From the NCBI GenBank assembly GCA_027484725.1, contig JAIXSK010000017.1, positions 186,001 to 250,000 on the forward strand: DNA of 64,000 nt, read 5' to 3'. The position numbers were made by a program, and so were the translations under genes. The DNA is from Flavobacterium sp. GTDB taxonomy: Bacteria > Bacteroidota > Bacteroidia > Flavobacteriales > Flavobacteriaceae. This document shows, in pieces, positions 16,488 through 24,987 of the stretch (within the stretch, counting starts at the first letter, position 1; each line of letters starts with the position of its first letter). Under the pieces are notes generated by a model that was not told the DNA's origin, ran no database searches, and saw nothing but the letters and a program-made list of their open reading frames with translations.

Positions 16488-17228
16488 TTATTTCTGTTCA
16501 GCTTCAATATCTTGTAGATAATTCCTGGCCAACCCTTGTGCGAGAAACTTGGTCAAGGTTTTATTTTTGGCTCTGAGCGCGCGAACAAAATCTGCATCAT
16601 TGATGATATAAAAGTCAAAACCTGCGATGTAATCTTCTGGAATTTTTAAAGTTTGAATATAATATTCATCGTCAAACCAACCGTCTAATTGCAAAAGCAA
16701 TTTTTCTTTTTGCTCTACCAGAATTTCTTTTTTAAGCATTCTGGTCCGACCGGAAATGGCATTTAAAATAGGGTTCAACGGAACAATTCCTCCCCCTGAA
16801 GTTGCTTCATGAAGCCTGCGTTGGGCTTGGGTATATTTGCGTTGACCGCGCGGAATAATACCTAAATTCTCTGCCGTGATTCCTTTATTGTCATTGACGA
16901 TTACTTCAGGAAGCGGCACGGTGGTTTCCGTCATAATGGCCTTGACAAAACCTGCCCGAAGGATTTCTTGTGTGATTTTTACCCTACGGGTTTCAAGATT
17001 TACCGCTGTAAAAACCAAAGCTTCATCAAGCCGAACCATCATTTTAAAAGTTCCGTCAACTGCTGAAGAAGTGCTGTAACCCGAATCATCATTGCGCACA
17101 TTGATCTTTTCCATCGGAACATCGCGCAAAACAACCAAACCGGTAATTTCTTGTCGGGGCAAAACTTGTGATTGAGTACTAAAAATGACAAGCGTACAAA
17201 AAAAGAAAAGGCAGCCTTTTTGGGTCAA
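16488..17228 (-). CDS. CarboxypepD_reg-like domain exported protein
   Basis: 246 residues from a TTG start (MTQKGCLFFFCTLVIF, a signal peptide). Residues ~25-115 form a carboxypeptidase regulatory-like beta-sandwich: EITGLVVLRDVPMEKINV, then SAVDGTFKMMV, ending in PLPEVIVND, as in the N-terminal domain of TonB-dependent receptors. The remainder is helical and has no barrel, so this is a free-standing exported protein. It is paralogous in layout to its upstream neighbour, with a 4-base gap. Function unknown. Confidence 0.75.
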   Translation of the reverse strand: MTQKGCLFFFCTLVIFSTQSQVLPRQEITGLVVLRDVPMEKINVRNDDSGYSTSSAVDGTFKMMVRLDEALVFTAVNLETRRVKITQEILRAGFVKAIMTETTVPLPEVIVNDNKGITAENLGIIPRGQRKYTQAQRRLHEATSGGGIVPLNPILNAISGRTRMLKKEILVEQKEKLLLQLDGWFDDEYYIQTLKIPEDYIAGFDFYIINDADFVRALRAKNKTLTKFLAQGLARNYLQDIEAEQK

Positions 17229-17232
17229 AAGT

Positions 17233-17982
17233 TTACGGATTTGAAGTAGCTAATTTTTTAAATTCATTGTTTTTACGCACCAAAAAATCCATCAGTTCAA
17301 AATCTGAATTTTTCTCAGAATACTTTTTAGCTTGTGCATCATTGTTGCAATACAACAAAAACAATTTCAGATGGTCATCGTCAATTTTGAGTGTTTCGCT
17401 AAAAAAAGAATAATTTACACGTTTGACCACAAGTTCCGTGAAAGTCATTCCGTCTGTAAGATTGTTTTTCTTAGGGTTGTTTTTGCTTAAAACCTTCAAA
17501 ACATCTTTGTACAATCGGACAAAATTAACACCGTTCTCAGTCACATTGTAATTGGGTACGGCGGTATTTTTAGGAGAACTCTGAGCGTCATCAGCATATT
17601 TTTTGTCTACAATGGCTTGTTTATTTTTGAGGCTCGGATCTTGATTTTTGCCTGATATGACTACCTCTGCCAGCTCATTGGTAAAAATCTGAAGCTTCAC
17701 TTGGAACAAATCGAGCCCAAGGTCTTCTTTGCTGATCACCACTTTTTTGGATTTAAACAACAATCCAGAAAAAACCAAAGTATCATTTTCTCTGGCCAAA
17801 ATATTGAAATAACCTTTGGGCAAAACGGTTGTTCCAGTATGGGCATTGATGTTAAAAATCACTACGTTTTCAACTTTGATTGAATCGTTGAGCACTTGCC
17901 CGTGGATAAATTTTCTGGGTTGCTGCCCTTTGACATACAAAGAAATCAAAAGGAAGCTCAAAAGAATCAGCCGAGTTTTCAT
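17233..17982 (-). CDS. CarboxypepD_reg-like domain exported protein
   Basis: 249 residues with a signal peptide (MKTRLILLSFLLISLYVKGQ). The domain runs from FIHGQVLNDSIKVENVVIFN to ELAEVVISG, the same fold and closing strand as the next gene. The C-terminal half is charged and helical. First gene of the operon running to the M1 peptidase at 13665. These proteins may act as periplasmic scaffolds or partners of the peptidase, but this is a guess from position only. Confidence 0.75.
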   Translation of the reverse strand: MKTRLILLSFLLISLYVKGQQPRKFIHGQVLNDSIKVENVVIFNINAHTGTTVLPKGYFNILARENDTLVFSGLLFKSKKVVISKEDLGLDLFQVKLQIFTNELAEVVISGKNQDPSLKNKQAIVDKKYADDAQSSPKNTAVPNYNVTENGVNFVRLYKDVLKVLSKNNPKKNNLTDGMTFTELVVKRVNYSFFSETLKIDDDHLKLFLLYCNNDAQAKKYSEKNSDFELMDFLVRKNNEFKKLATSNP

Positions 17983-18178
17983 GGTTTAAGAATTTATTAT
18001 TTTCCTTTAAAGTTAATGATTTTTAGATGTATGATGGCTGATCTATGTCAGAAGCTTTCTGAAAATCTTCGTAAAATAAAACAAACTTTTGGCTGTGAAA
18101 TGATAAGGCTTTGTTAATTTAAAATCAAACACCAAAGTTGGACAAAGCTTTTTATCTTTAGACCGAAAAAATAATTTC

Positions 18179-18895
18179 ATGAAAAAGCTCATCATTGCCA
18201 GTACTTCAACCTTGCATGGCGGAAGTTATCTAGATTATTTACTGCCCACTTTGGCCGATTTCTTCCAAGATTGTTCCTCTATTTTGTTTATTCCGTATGC
18301 GCGACCGGGCGGAATATCCCACGATGAATACACCGATAAAGTTAGATCTGTATTTGCGCTAATAGGCAAAGAAGTCAAGGGCTTACATGAGTTTGAACAG
18401 CCACAGCAAGCCATCAAAAATGCAGCGGGAATTTTCACCGGCGGAGGAAACACTTTTTTGTTGGTTTCACAACTTTATGCATTTGATGTGATGACGGTTT
18501 TGGCCGAACAAATCAAATCTGGGACGCCTTATTTGGGCACCAGCGCCGGAAGCAACATCACCGGCCTGACAATGCAAACCACCAATGATATGCCCATTGT
18601 TTATCCGCCGAGTTTTCAGACTTTGGGGATGATTCCGTTTAATTTAAATCCGCATTATTTAGACCCAGACCAGAATTCAAAACATATGGGTGAAACCCGT
18701 GAGACGCGCATCAAAGAATTTCACAGTTTTAATTCGGTACCGGTTTTGGGCCTGCGCGAAGGCAGTTGGCTGGAGGTTTTGGGCCATGCCATTACCCTCA
18801 GAGGAAACCTAAGTGCCCGTCTGTTTCGGGCCGGACAAACACCGGAAGAATTAGCTCCGAATGCTGATTTGAGTTTTTTGACTCGTTTGCATTGA
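18179..18895 (+). CDS. pepE: Dipeptidase E (PepE), S51 family
   Basis: 238 residues, cytoplasmic. Cleaves alpha-aspartyl dipeptides. The nucleophile Ser122 sits in GTSAGSN, and NPHYLD and REGSW carry the other expected active-site region. Length and motif placement fit PepE (the Salmonella serine is at 120). A near-consensus -7 box, TATCTTTA, is at 18153-18160. It stands alone and is convergent with the glycogen-binding-type gene through a shared terminator. Confidence 0.88.
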   Translation: MKKLIIASTSTLHGGSYLDYLLPTLADFFQDCSSILFIPYARPGGISHDEYTDKVRSVFALIGKEVKGLHEFEQPQQAIKNAAGIFTGGGNTFLLVSQLYAFDVMTVLAEQIKSGTPYLGTSAGSNITGLTMQTTNDMPIVYPPSFQTLGMIPFNLNPHYLDPDQNSKHMGETRETRIKEFHSFNSVPVLGLREGSWLEVLGHAITLRGNLSARLFRAGQTPEELAPNADLSFLTRLH

Positions 18896-18902
18896 GACAT
18901 AA

Positions 18903-18933
18903 AAAAAGCCGCTCCTGTTAAAAGCGGCTTTTT
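18903..18933. terminator. Bidirectional terminator after pepE
   Basis: AAAAAGCCGCT (18903-18913) and AGCGGCTTTTT (18923-18933) form an 11-bp perfect stem with a nine-base loop between two convergent genes. Confidence 0.85.
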
Positions 18934-18950
18934 CATTTTCAACCCGAAAA

Positions 18951-19247
18951 TTATACTTCCAATACTGAATTCTCAGCACCGGCGTATGCATTCCAACGAT
19001 ATGAATCGGCTTCTGGTTCGTTGATGAAAACACCATCTACTACATAACGATATTCATACGAAGCATCTTTAACCACATCAAAAACACCTTTGAAGGTTCC
19101 GTTTTTGAGTTTGTCTAAGGCGCCTTCTTCTATGCTCCAGTTGTTAAAATCACCCACTACAGCAGCAGTTTGCGCTTCTTTGGCCTCAAGAGTAAAAGTT
19201 ACTTTACAAACCGGTTTTGTTTTTATAAATTGCTTCTTTACAGACAT
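18951..19247 (-). CDS. Stand-alone AMPK1/CBM48-type glycogen-binding domain protein
   Basis: 98 residues, without a signal peptide. The sequence has the early-set glycogen-binding pattern: VCKVTFTLEAKEAQTAAVVG, then DFNNWS, then FKGVFDVVKDASYEYRYVVDG with EADSYRWNAYAG. The WN and EYRYVVDG stretches match AMPK beta-type carbohydrate-binding modules. It has no catalytic part. It may bind glycogen or starch in the cytoplasm, but no glycogen gene is adjacent. The next gene on this strand is pckA, 263 bases upstream. Confidence 0.8.
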   Translation of the reverse strand: MSVKKQFIKTKPVCKVTFTLEAKEAQTAAVVGDFNNWSIEEGALDKLKNGTFKGVFDVVKDASYEYRYVVDGVFINEPEADSYRWNAYAGAENSVLEV

Positions 19248-19436
19248 AACTTATTCATTTTTAGAATTATGCAACAAAGTAAATCATTTAAAAGACACAA
19301 AAAACAGCCCTGAAACGATTTGTGGATATGACAAAAACCAGCACAAAAAAAACAAAGCTTGACAATTTAAACAGCGCTTGATTTAGAATCTGAAATAAGA
19401 AAACGTTTTCACTCTGCGGATTTTTAAAAAGCAAAA

Positions 19437-19485
19437 GCGTCGATTTTATGAGTGAAATGGCAAAAAATCACCCAAAAATCGACGC
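19437..19485 (-). terminator. Long hairpin downstream of pckA, likely terminator
   Basis: GCGTCGATTTT (19437-19447) is an exact inverted copy of AAAATCGACGC (19475-19485). Inside the loop a further GTGA/TCAC pairing can extend the structure. It begins 26 bases after the pckA stop and is followed on the minus strand by T-rich sequence. The rest of the 19248-19510 interval holds nothing I recognise. Confidence 0.55.
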
Positions 19486-19510
19486 GTTTAAGCTGTTGAG
19501 TAGCAACTAT

Positions 19511-21136
19511 CTACAATTGCGGACCAGCAGCTACTAAATTTTTACCTTCTTCATTGTCGGTATATTGTTGGAAATTTTTAATAAATCTACCCGCTAAATC
19601 AACCGCTCTTTCGTTCCACTGCTCAGCCGAAGCATATGTATTGCGTGGGTCAAGGATTTCAGTATTGACATTGGGTAATGAAGTAGGCACTTCAAAATTA
19701 AATACCGGAACGATAGTACTTCCTGCTTTTTCAATAGAACCGTCTAAGATTGCGTCAATAATAGCTCGCGTATCTTTGATAGAAATTCTCTTTCCGGTTC
19801 CGTTCCAACCGGTGTTGACCATATAAGCTTTGGCGTGATGCTGTTCCATTTTTTTGACCAATTCTTGTCCGTATTGGGTTGGATGCAAAGACAAAAACGC
19901 TTTGCCAAAACAAGCTGAAAAAGTAGGTTGTGGCTCTGTCACTCCGCGCTCAGTTCCGGCCAATTTAGCCGTAAAGCCCGACAAGAAATAATATTTGGTT
20001 TGTTCAGGGGTTAGTTTTGAAACCGGAGGCATTACACCAAAAGCATCCGCTGTTAAGAAGATTACTTTGGTGGCGTGTCCTGCTTTTGAAACCGGACGAA
20101 CAATATTGTCAATGTGGTCAATCGGATAAGAAACACGTGTATTTTGGGTAACCGATCCGTCAGTAAAATCAATTTTTCCGTCGGCATCAAGTGTTACGTT
20201 TTCTAAAAGCGCATTTCTGCGAATGGCGTTGTAAATATCAGGTTCGTTTTCTTTGCTCAAATCAATGGTTTTGGCATAACATCCGCCTTCAAAGTTGAAT
20301 ACGCCCTCATCATCCCAACCGTGCTCGTCATCGCCAATGAGTTCTCTTTTCGGGTCAGTCGATAAGGTAGTTTTGCCGGTTCCAGACAAACCAAAGAAAA
20401 CTGCTACATCACCGTCTTTGCCTTTGTTGGCAGAACAGTGCATTGAAGCCATTCCTTTGAGTGGTAAGTAGTAGTTCATCATTGAGAACATTCCTTTTTT
20501 CATTTCACCTCCGTACCAAGTACCGCCAATGAGTTGCATTTTTTCGGTTAGGTTAAAAGCGATATATACTTCTGAATTCAAACCGTGGGCGGCGTAATCT
20601 TTAAAACCTGATTTAGAACCATTCATGACAATGAAATCTGGCTCACCAAAATTTTCAAGTTCTTGCTCTGTCGGACGGATAAACATATTTTTTACAAAAT
20701 GCGCCTGCCAAGCTACTTCCATAATAAAGCGAACTTTGAGACGGGTATTGGCATTGGCACCGCAAAAAGCATCTACCACGAACAATCTTTTTCCGGAAAG
20801 TTGTTGGACTGTATTTTGTTTGAGTGCTTCCCAAGTATTTTGAGAAATGGGTTTGTTGTCGTTGGCGGCCTTTTCTGAATTCCACCAAATGGTGTTTTCT
20901 GTAACGCTGTCTTTTACGATGTATTTGTCTTTCGGAGAACGTCCGGTAAATTCACCGGTCATTACGTTGACGGCTCCGAGCTCAGATAGTTGACCTCTTT
21001 CGTATCCTTCTAAATCCGGATTGAGTTCTTCATGATACAGCAAATCAAAAGAAGGATTGTAGACGATTTCGGTTGCACCCGTGATTCCGTATTTTTCTAA
21101 CGAAATCGATTTCGTAATTTGAGCGTAGGTATCCAT
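19511..21136 (-). CDS. pckA: Phosphoenolpyruvate carboxykinase (ATP)
   Basis: 541 residues. Converts oxaloacetate and ATP to phosphoenolpyruvate, CO2 and ADP, the entry to gluconeogenesis. The nucleotide loop GLSGTGKT is at residues 249-256, and the metal-binding [15 protein letters not shown] and [21 protein letters not shown] stretches are intact. The length fits the ATP-type enzyme. It has its own promoter and is monocistronic. With the class II aldolase at 51.7 kb it indicates gluconeogenic growth, for example on peptides. Confidence 0.97.
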   Translation of the reverse strand: MDTYAQITKSISLEKYGITGATEIVYNPSFDLLYHEELNPDLEGYERGQLSELGAVNVMTGEFTGRSPKDKYIVKDSVTENTIWWNSEKAANDNKPISQNTWEALKQNTVQQLSGKRLFVVDAFCGANANTRLKVRFIMEVAWQAHFVKNMFIRPTEQELENFGEPDFIVMNGSKSGFKDYAAHGLNSEVYIAFNLTEKMQLIGGTWYGGEMKKGMFSMMNYYLPLKGMASMHCSANKGKDGDVAVFFGLSGTGKTTLSTDPKRELIGDDEHGWDDEGVFNFEGGCYAKTIDLSKENEPDIYNAIRRNALLENVTLDADGKIDFTDGSVTQNTRVSYPIDHIDNIVRPVSKAGHATKVIFLTADAFGVMPPVSKLTPEQTKYYFLSGFTAKLAGTERGVTEPQPTFSACFGKAFLSLHPTQYGQELVKKMEQHHAKAYMVNTGWNGTGKRISIKDTRAIIDAILDGSIEKAGSTIVPVFNFEVPTSLPNVNTEILDPRNTYASAEQWNERAVDLAGRFIKNFQQYTDNEEGKNLVAAGPQL

Positions 21137-21171
21137 AGGAAAAATATTTTGTGTTGTATTTTAATTTACGG

Positions 21172-21179
21172 CAAAAGTA
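21172..21179 (-). promoter_or_regulatory. pckA promoter -7 box
   Basis: TACTTTTG on the minus strand, matching TAnnTTTG, 35 bases upstream of the pckA ATG. Confidence 0.6.
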
Positions 21180-21217
21180 AAAAGAATATTTTAGCTACTC
21201 TTGTCAAACCTAAAATA

Positions 21218-21604
21218 TTATGCCCTTTTCTTGAAAAAATCGATAAAAACAAGCATCCAACCGATGATCAACAACAACCCACCAATGGGGGTAATAAAAC
21301 CAAATGGTCTGAAATCAATACCTGTGACACTGCCGGTAGCCAACAAATAAATCGACCCCGAAAAAAACAAAACACCTACCCAAACACAATGAAAAACAAC
21401 CGTACGCATCTTCTCAGACACACCGGGTAAAAGCGCCAAAAAACACAAAAACAAAGCGTGGTATATTTGATATTTGACGCCCGTTTCAAAAGTGATGAGT
21501 TGTTCGGGCGTGAGTACTTTTTTAAGACCATGGGCACCAAAGGCTCCGAGTATGATGGCCAAAGCACCCATCAAAGTAGCTGTTAGGATTATTTTTCTGT
21601 TCAT
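21218..21604 (-). CDS. DUF423 small membrane protein
   Basis: 128 residues from ATG at 21604, with four predicted transmembrane segments. The opening ALAIILGAFGAHGLKK and the later FSGSIYLLATGS are typical of the DUF423 (YgdD) family, whose function is unknown. A TTG three codons upstream is possible but less likely. Nothing suggests an operon with pckA, which starts 81 bases downstream with its own promoter. Confidence 0.85.
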   Translation of the reverse strand: MNRKIILTATLMGALAIILGAFGAHGLKKVLTPEQLITFETGVKYQIYHALFLCFLALLPGVSEKMRTVVFHCVWVGVLFFSGSIYLLATGSVTGIDFRPFGFITPIGGLLLIIGWMLVFIDFFKKRA

Positions 21605-21673
21605 AAAATTCAAATATAATAAATGATGATTTTTTAGGTTTAATAGCTTAGTTTAAAATGAAGCCAAATACCC

Positions 21674-21753
21674 TAGCCCCGGTTGCAGTGGCATCCTTTG
21701 GACTGGTTCTTTCCAGGCCAAAGATAGAACGAAAAACGGGATTAAGCTTCTCA
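21674..21753 (+). repeat. Interspersed palindromic repeat, family A, copy 3
   Basis: Begins TAGCCCCGGTTGCAGTGGC, ATCCTTTGG and ends CCAAAGATAGAACG ... CGGGATTAAGCTTCT. The central stem is CTTTGG-a-CTGG with CCAG-g-CCAAAG (21696-21723), ten pairs with one mismatch. It lies between the divergent DUF423 and DUF3108 genes. Confidence 0.85.
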
Positions 21754-21764
21754 TAAAAAAATAC

Positions 21765-21772
21765 TACATTTG
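21765..21772 (+). promoter_or_regulatory. DUF3108 gene promoter -7 box
   Basis: TACATTTG matches TAnnTTTG, 19 bases before the ATG at 21792. Confidence 0.55.
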
Positions 21773-21791
21773 TTCATCAAAAATTCCAATC

Positions 21792-22547
21792 ATGAAAAAA
21801 ATTCTCTTTATCGCCACAGCACTTTTGTTGATTTCAAGCGGCGGATATGCCCAAGCGGTGAAAGCCGGCGAAAAATTGACCTATTCAGCCTCTTATAATA
21901 TGAGCGGACTTATGACTCCGTTGGCGCAAGTAACCATGGAAACCGAATCAGTAACTACTTCTAAAAGCACTTTATTACACTTGATTTGTGAAGCAAACAC
22001 CTTTAGCAAATGGGATTCGTTTTTTAAAATACGCGACAGCTACGAATCATACGTCAACCCGAGTACTTTAAAACCGAGTTTGTACAAAAGAGAAATTCTG
22101 GAAGGAACTTACAGCAAAAAAGAAAAATACATTTTCAAAAACGGAACACTTGAATGCACCATCAATAAAAAGAATACTCCTGAGCGCAAAAGTGCTTTCC
22201 GGATTCGTCCCGGCACACAAGACGTGGTTACAACACTTTATCAGGTAAGAAACATTGATTTCAGCAAAATGAAACCGGGTCAGACCAAATCATTCATTGT
22301 GGTTTTTGATGAAAAAGAAATGAGTGCCACCGTAAAATATATGGGCAAAGAAACCATCGATGCCGGACCGTTGGGTTCAAAAAGTTGTTACAAAGTTTCG
22401 GTAGGAGCCAATACCGACAAACTGCGCGGGACCGATAAAAACCTGATTTGGCTCACGGCTGACAACAAAAAAGTTCCGGTTTTGATTAAATTTAGCATCC
22501 CGGTTGGCACCGGACAATTATTGCTCACTAACGCAAAAGGAATCTAA
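21792..22547 (+). CDS. DUF3108-family exported protein
   Basis: 251 residues with a signal peptide (MKKILFIATALLLISSGGYAQ). The mature part begins AGEKLTYSASYNMSGLMTPL, and contains NTFSKWDSFFKIRDSYESYV and a late GPLGSKSCYKVSVG stretch, the pattern of DUF3108 proteins, which are periplasmic beta-rich proteins of unknown role. The stop is followed after one base by the ATG of a small membrane protein, so the two are cotranscribed. Confidence 0.8.
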   Translation: MKKILFIATALLLISSGGYAQAVKAGEKLTYSASYNMSGLMTPLAQVTMETESVTTSKSTLLHLICEANTFSKWDSFFKIRDSYESYVNPSTLKPSLYKREILEGTYSKKEKYIFKNGTLECTINKKNTPERKSAFRIRPGTQDVVTTLYQVRNIDFSKMKPGQTKSFIVVFDEKEMSATVKYMGKETIDAGPLGSKSCYKVSVGANTDKLRGTDKNLIWLTADNKKVPVLIKFSIPVGTGQLLLTNAKGI

Positions 22548-22548
22548 A

Positions 22549-22866
22549 ATGAGAAAAGCTTTTATTGTACTATCGTTTATTTTTGCCCTCTTGGGTGTAG
22601 TTTTTGTGATTTTACCCATGGGAACTTTGGGCTTATTGCCCGTAGGTTTGTCGCTGGTTTTTGGCGGGTTGGCCTATACAAAATCTCAGGCAAATGACCG
22701 CTCGGTTCCAAAATACCTACTCATAGCCGGAGGCATCTTATTGGTAGCCGTAATTGTACGCGTCATGATGCCCGATGAAGTAGCCAAAGACACTGAGTTG
22801 GAACAGCACAAAATAGAATCAAAACAAGAAGACCTCAAAGATCTTGAAGAACTAGAAGCACAATAG
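22549..22866 (+). CDS. Small two-helix membrane protein, function unknown
   Basis: 105 residues from ATG at 22549. Two or three hydrophobic segments (AFIVLSFIFALLGVVFVILPMG as separate halves, then YLLIAGGILLVAVIVRVMM) are followed by an acidic, Gln/Glu/Leu-rich cytoplasmic tail that may form a coiled coil. I do not recognise the family. It begins one base after the DUF3108 stop and ends at a terminator, so these two genes form one unit. Confidence 0.7.
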   Translation: MRKAFIVLSFIFALLGVVFVILPMGTLGLLPVGLSLVFGGLAYTKSQANDRSVPKYLLIAGGILLVAVIVRVMMPDEVAKDTELEQHKIESKQEDLKDLEELEAQ

Positions 22867-22885
22867 TTTCTTTGAAAAACCATAC

Positions 22886-22910
22886 AAAAGCCTGCCTCGT
22901 GCGGGCTTTT
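22886..22910 (+). terminator. Terminator after the DUF3108 unit
   Basis: AAAAGCC-TGC pairs with GCG-GGCTTTT across a short loop, ending in a T tract, 20 bases after the stop codon. Confidence 0.7.
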
Positions 22911-22928
22911 ATTTTGGGGTGAATTTTA

Positions 22929-22936
22929 TACCTTTG
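22929..22936 (+). promoter_or_regulatory. Saccharopine dehydrogenase-like gene promoter -7 box
   Basis: TACCTTTG, a perfect TAnnTTTG, 18 bases before the ATG. Confidence 0.6.
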
Positions 22937-22953
22937 GCAACAATTTTTTAAGC

Positions 22954-24300
22954 ATGAGAAACATACTGATTATTGGCGCGGGCCGTTCGGCTTCATCGCT
23001 CATTGAATATTTACTTCAAAAATCAAACAGCGAACAACTACATTTAACCATTGCCGATTTATCGGTTGAACTGGCCCGAAAAAAAACCAATAATCACCCA
23101 AATGCTACGGCTATTGCCCTAGACATCAAACAGGCGAGTGAGCGTCAAGCGCAAATTCAAAAAGCCGATTTGGTCATCTCAATGCTGCCGGCGCATATGC
23201 ATATTGAAGTAGCCCAAGATTGTGTAACGTATAAAAAACACATGGTCACCGCTTCATACATCAGCGATGCCATGCAAAACCTGAATCAAGCGGCCCAAGC
23301 CAACGGTTTGGTTTTTATGAACGAAGCCGGACTCGACCCGGGCATTGATCATATGAGCGCGATGAAAATCATAGATGAGATTCGCGCAAAAGGTGGTAAA
23401 ATCTTTTCGTTTGAATCGTATTGCGGCGGACTCATTGCACCGGAATCTGACAACAACGCCTGGAACTACAAATTTACCTGGGCTCCGCGCAATGTAGTTT
23501 TGGCCGGACAAGGCGGCGCTGCCAAATTCATTCACGAAGGCACTTATAAATATATTCCGTATCAAAAGTTGTTTCAGCGCACCGATGCCTTAGAAGTAAC
23601 CGGCTACGGAAATTTTGAAACCTATGCCAACCGCGACTCGCTTAAATATCGTTCGGTATATGGTTTAGAAGACATTTCGACGCTTTTGCGCGGAACCATT
23701 CGTCGCGCCGGATATAGTAAAGCTTGGGATGCTTTTGTGCAATTGGGCATGACCGATGACAGTTATACCATTGACCATTCAGAACAAATGAGTTATCGCG
23801 ATTACGTAAGTTTGTTTTTGCCCTATACAAGCCCGGAAAACACGGAAAAACAATTCTGTGCACAAGTAGGCATCACGCAAAACGATGATGTTTGGCGCAA
23901 ATTTGCCGAACTCGATTTGTTTAGCAACACCAAAAAAGTAGCCCTCAAAAACGCTACGCCTGCACAAATTCTGGAGAAAATCCTCACCGAAAACTGGACG
24001 CTCGAACCTACCGATAAAGACATGATTGTCATGTATCACAAATTTGGTTACGAATTGGATGGCCAGAAAAAACAGATTGATTCGCAAATGGTGTGCATTG
24101 GTCAAGATCAAATCTACACCGCCATGGCCAAAACAGTAGGATTACCGGTAGCGATGGCAGCTTTGCGCATACTCAATAAACAAATTACCCAACCCGGCGT
24201 ACAATTACCGATCAGCAAAGAAGTGTATTTGCCTCTTTTGGCCGAACTTGAAACCTACGGCATTCACTTTACCGAAACCGAAAAACCTTATATAGGCTAA
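22954..24300 (+). CDS. Saccharopine dehydrogenase-family oxidoreductase
   Basis: 448 residues. The N-terminal Rossmann motif GAGRSASSLIEYL binds NAD(P), and the saccharopine dehydrogenase domain continues with FMNEAGLDPGIDHMSAMKII and a C-terminal half including SYCGGLIAPESDNNAWNYKF. The family links lysine or related amino acids to 2-oxo acids (saccharopine, carboxynorspermidine). The exact reaction is uncertain; a saccharopine reductase/dehydrogenase role in lysine breakdown is plausible. An Lrp/AsnC regulator follows 66 bases downstream on the same strand. Confidence 0.85.
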   Translation: MRNILIIGAGRSASSLIEYLLQKSNSEQLHLTIADLSVELARKKTNNHPNATAIALDIKQASERQAQIQKADLVISMLPAHMHIEVAQDCVTYKKHMVTASYISDAMQNLNQAAQANGLVFMNEAGLDPGIDHMSAMKIIDEIRAKGGKIFSFESYCGGLIAPESDNNAWNYKFTWAPRNVVLAGQGGAAKFIHEGTYKYIPYQKLFQRTDALEVTGYGNFETYANRDSLKYRSVYGLEDISTLLRGTIRRAGYSKAWDAFVQLGMTDDSYTIDHSEQMSYRDYVSLFLPYTSPENTEKQFCAQVGITQNDDVWRKFAELDLFSNTKKVALKNATPAQILEKILTENWTLEPTDKDMIVMYHKFGYELDGQKKQIDSQMVCIGQDQIYTAMAKTVGLPVAMAALRILNKQITQPGVQLPISKEVYLPLLAELETYGIHFTETEKPYIG

Positions 24301-24365
24301 TTGATTTTTAAAATGCAGTTTTAATTAAAAACCAAATGGCTATTTTTGGTTAAAAATTTCAACTC

Positions 24366-24836
24366 ATGAAAATCAACCAGCTGCAAATTGAAATCGATGG
24401 AATAGACAAAGAAATCCTCCGTGACCTCATGGAAGACGCGCGCAAACCGATTTTGCAAATCGCCCATAAAATAGGCATTTCAGGTGCTGCCATTCATCAA
24501 CGTTTGCGCAAACTCGAGCAAGCCGGTGTGATTTCGGGTTCAAAATTCATTGTCAACACCAAGGTTTTGGGCTACAGCACCATGGCTTTTGTGGGCATTT
24601 ACCTCGATAAAGCCGCCCGCAATTCTGAGGCGGTGCGCGAGCTCAAAAAAATTCCCGAGGTGCTTGAATGTCATTACACCACCGGGAATTGGTCTATTTT
24701 GATTAAAATTATTTGCCGCGACAACGAGCATCTGATGCATTTGCTCAACACCAAAATTCAGGCTATTGAAGGCGTTTCCAGAACCGAAACTTTTATTTCG
24801 CTCGATCAGCAAATCAACCGCCAAATTCAGTTGTAA
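24366..24836 (+). CDS. Lrp/AsnC-family transcriptional regulator
   Basis: 156 residues. An N-terminal winged helix-turn-helix (LQIAHKIGISGAAIHQRLRKLEQAGVI) is followed by the RAM ligand-binding domain (AFVGIYLDKAARNSEAVREL ... LECHYTTGNWSILIKI). Members sense amino acids. Its position right after the saccharopine dehydrogenase-like gene suggests that it controls that gene in response to lysine or a related amino acid, which is inference. The 3' end runs into a GC-rich repeat. Confidence 0.9.
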   Translation: MKINQLQIEIDGIDKEILRDLMEDARKPILQIAHKIGISGAAIHQRLRKLEQAGVISGSKFIVNTKVLGYSTMAFVGIYLDKAARNSEAVRELKKIPEVLECHYTTGNWSILIKIICRDNEHLMHLLNTKIQAIEGVSRTETFISLDQQINRQIQL

Positions 24837-24965
24837 TTTCAGGTTTATGAGGGCGTGCCCCTGCGGGTCGCGTTTTTCGCAGTGCGCGGCACTTAGCTAC
24901 AACCGCTCACGCGGGCGCGTCACTGAAAGTCCAAAGTAAACCATCGGGCTTTCATTTACCTGAAA
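24837..24965 (+). repeat. GC-rich interspersed repeat, family B, copy 1
   Basis: Bounded by TTTCAGGT (24837-24844) and its inverted copy ACCTGAAA (24958-24965). Inside are GGGCGTGCCCCTGCGGGTCG, AGTGCGCGGCACT and GCTCACGCGGGCGCGTCAC, much richer in G and C than the genes around it. It begins immediately after the Lrp gene stop and may act as its terminator. Confidence 0.65.
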
Positions 24966-24987
24966 ACCCGACGGAATATGACTTCTA

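Noticed and set aside
21674..21753. Insertion-sequence end or MITE with a recognisable target duplication
   Set aside because: I could not find matching direct repeats flanking the copies, so I call them repeats and leave the mechanism open.
24837..24965. tRNA gene or structured RNA because of the high G+C hairpins
   Set aside because: No cloverleaf, no T-loop GTTCGA-type box and no CCA-end pattern could be found.
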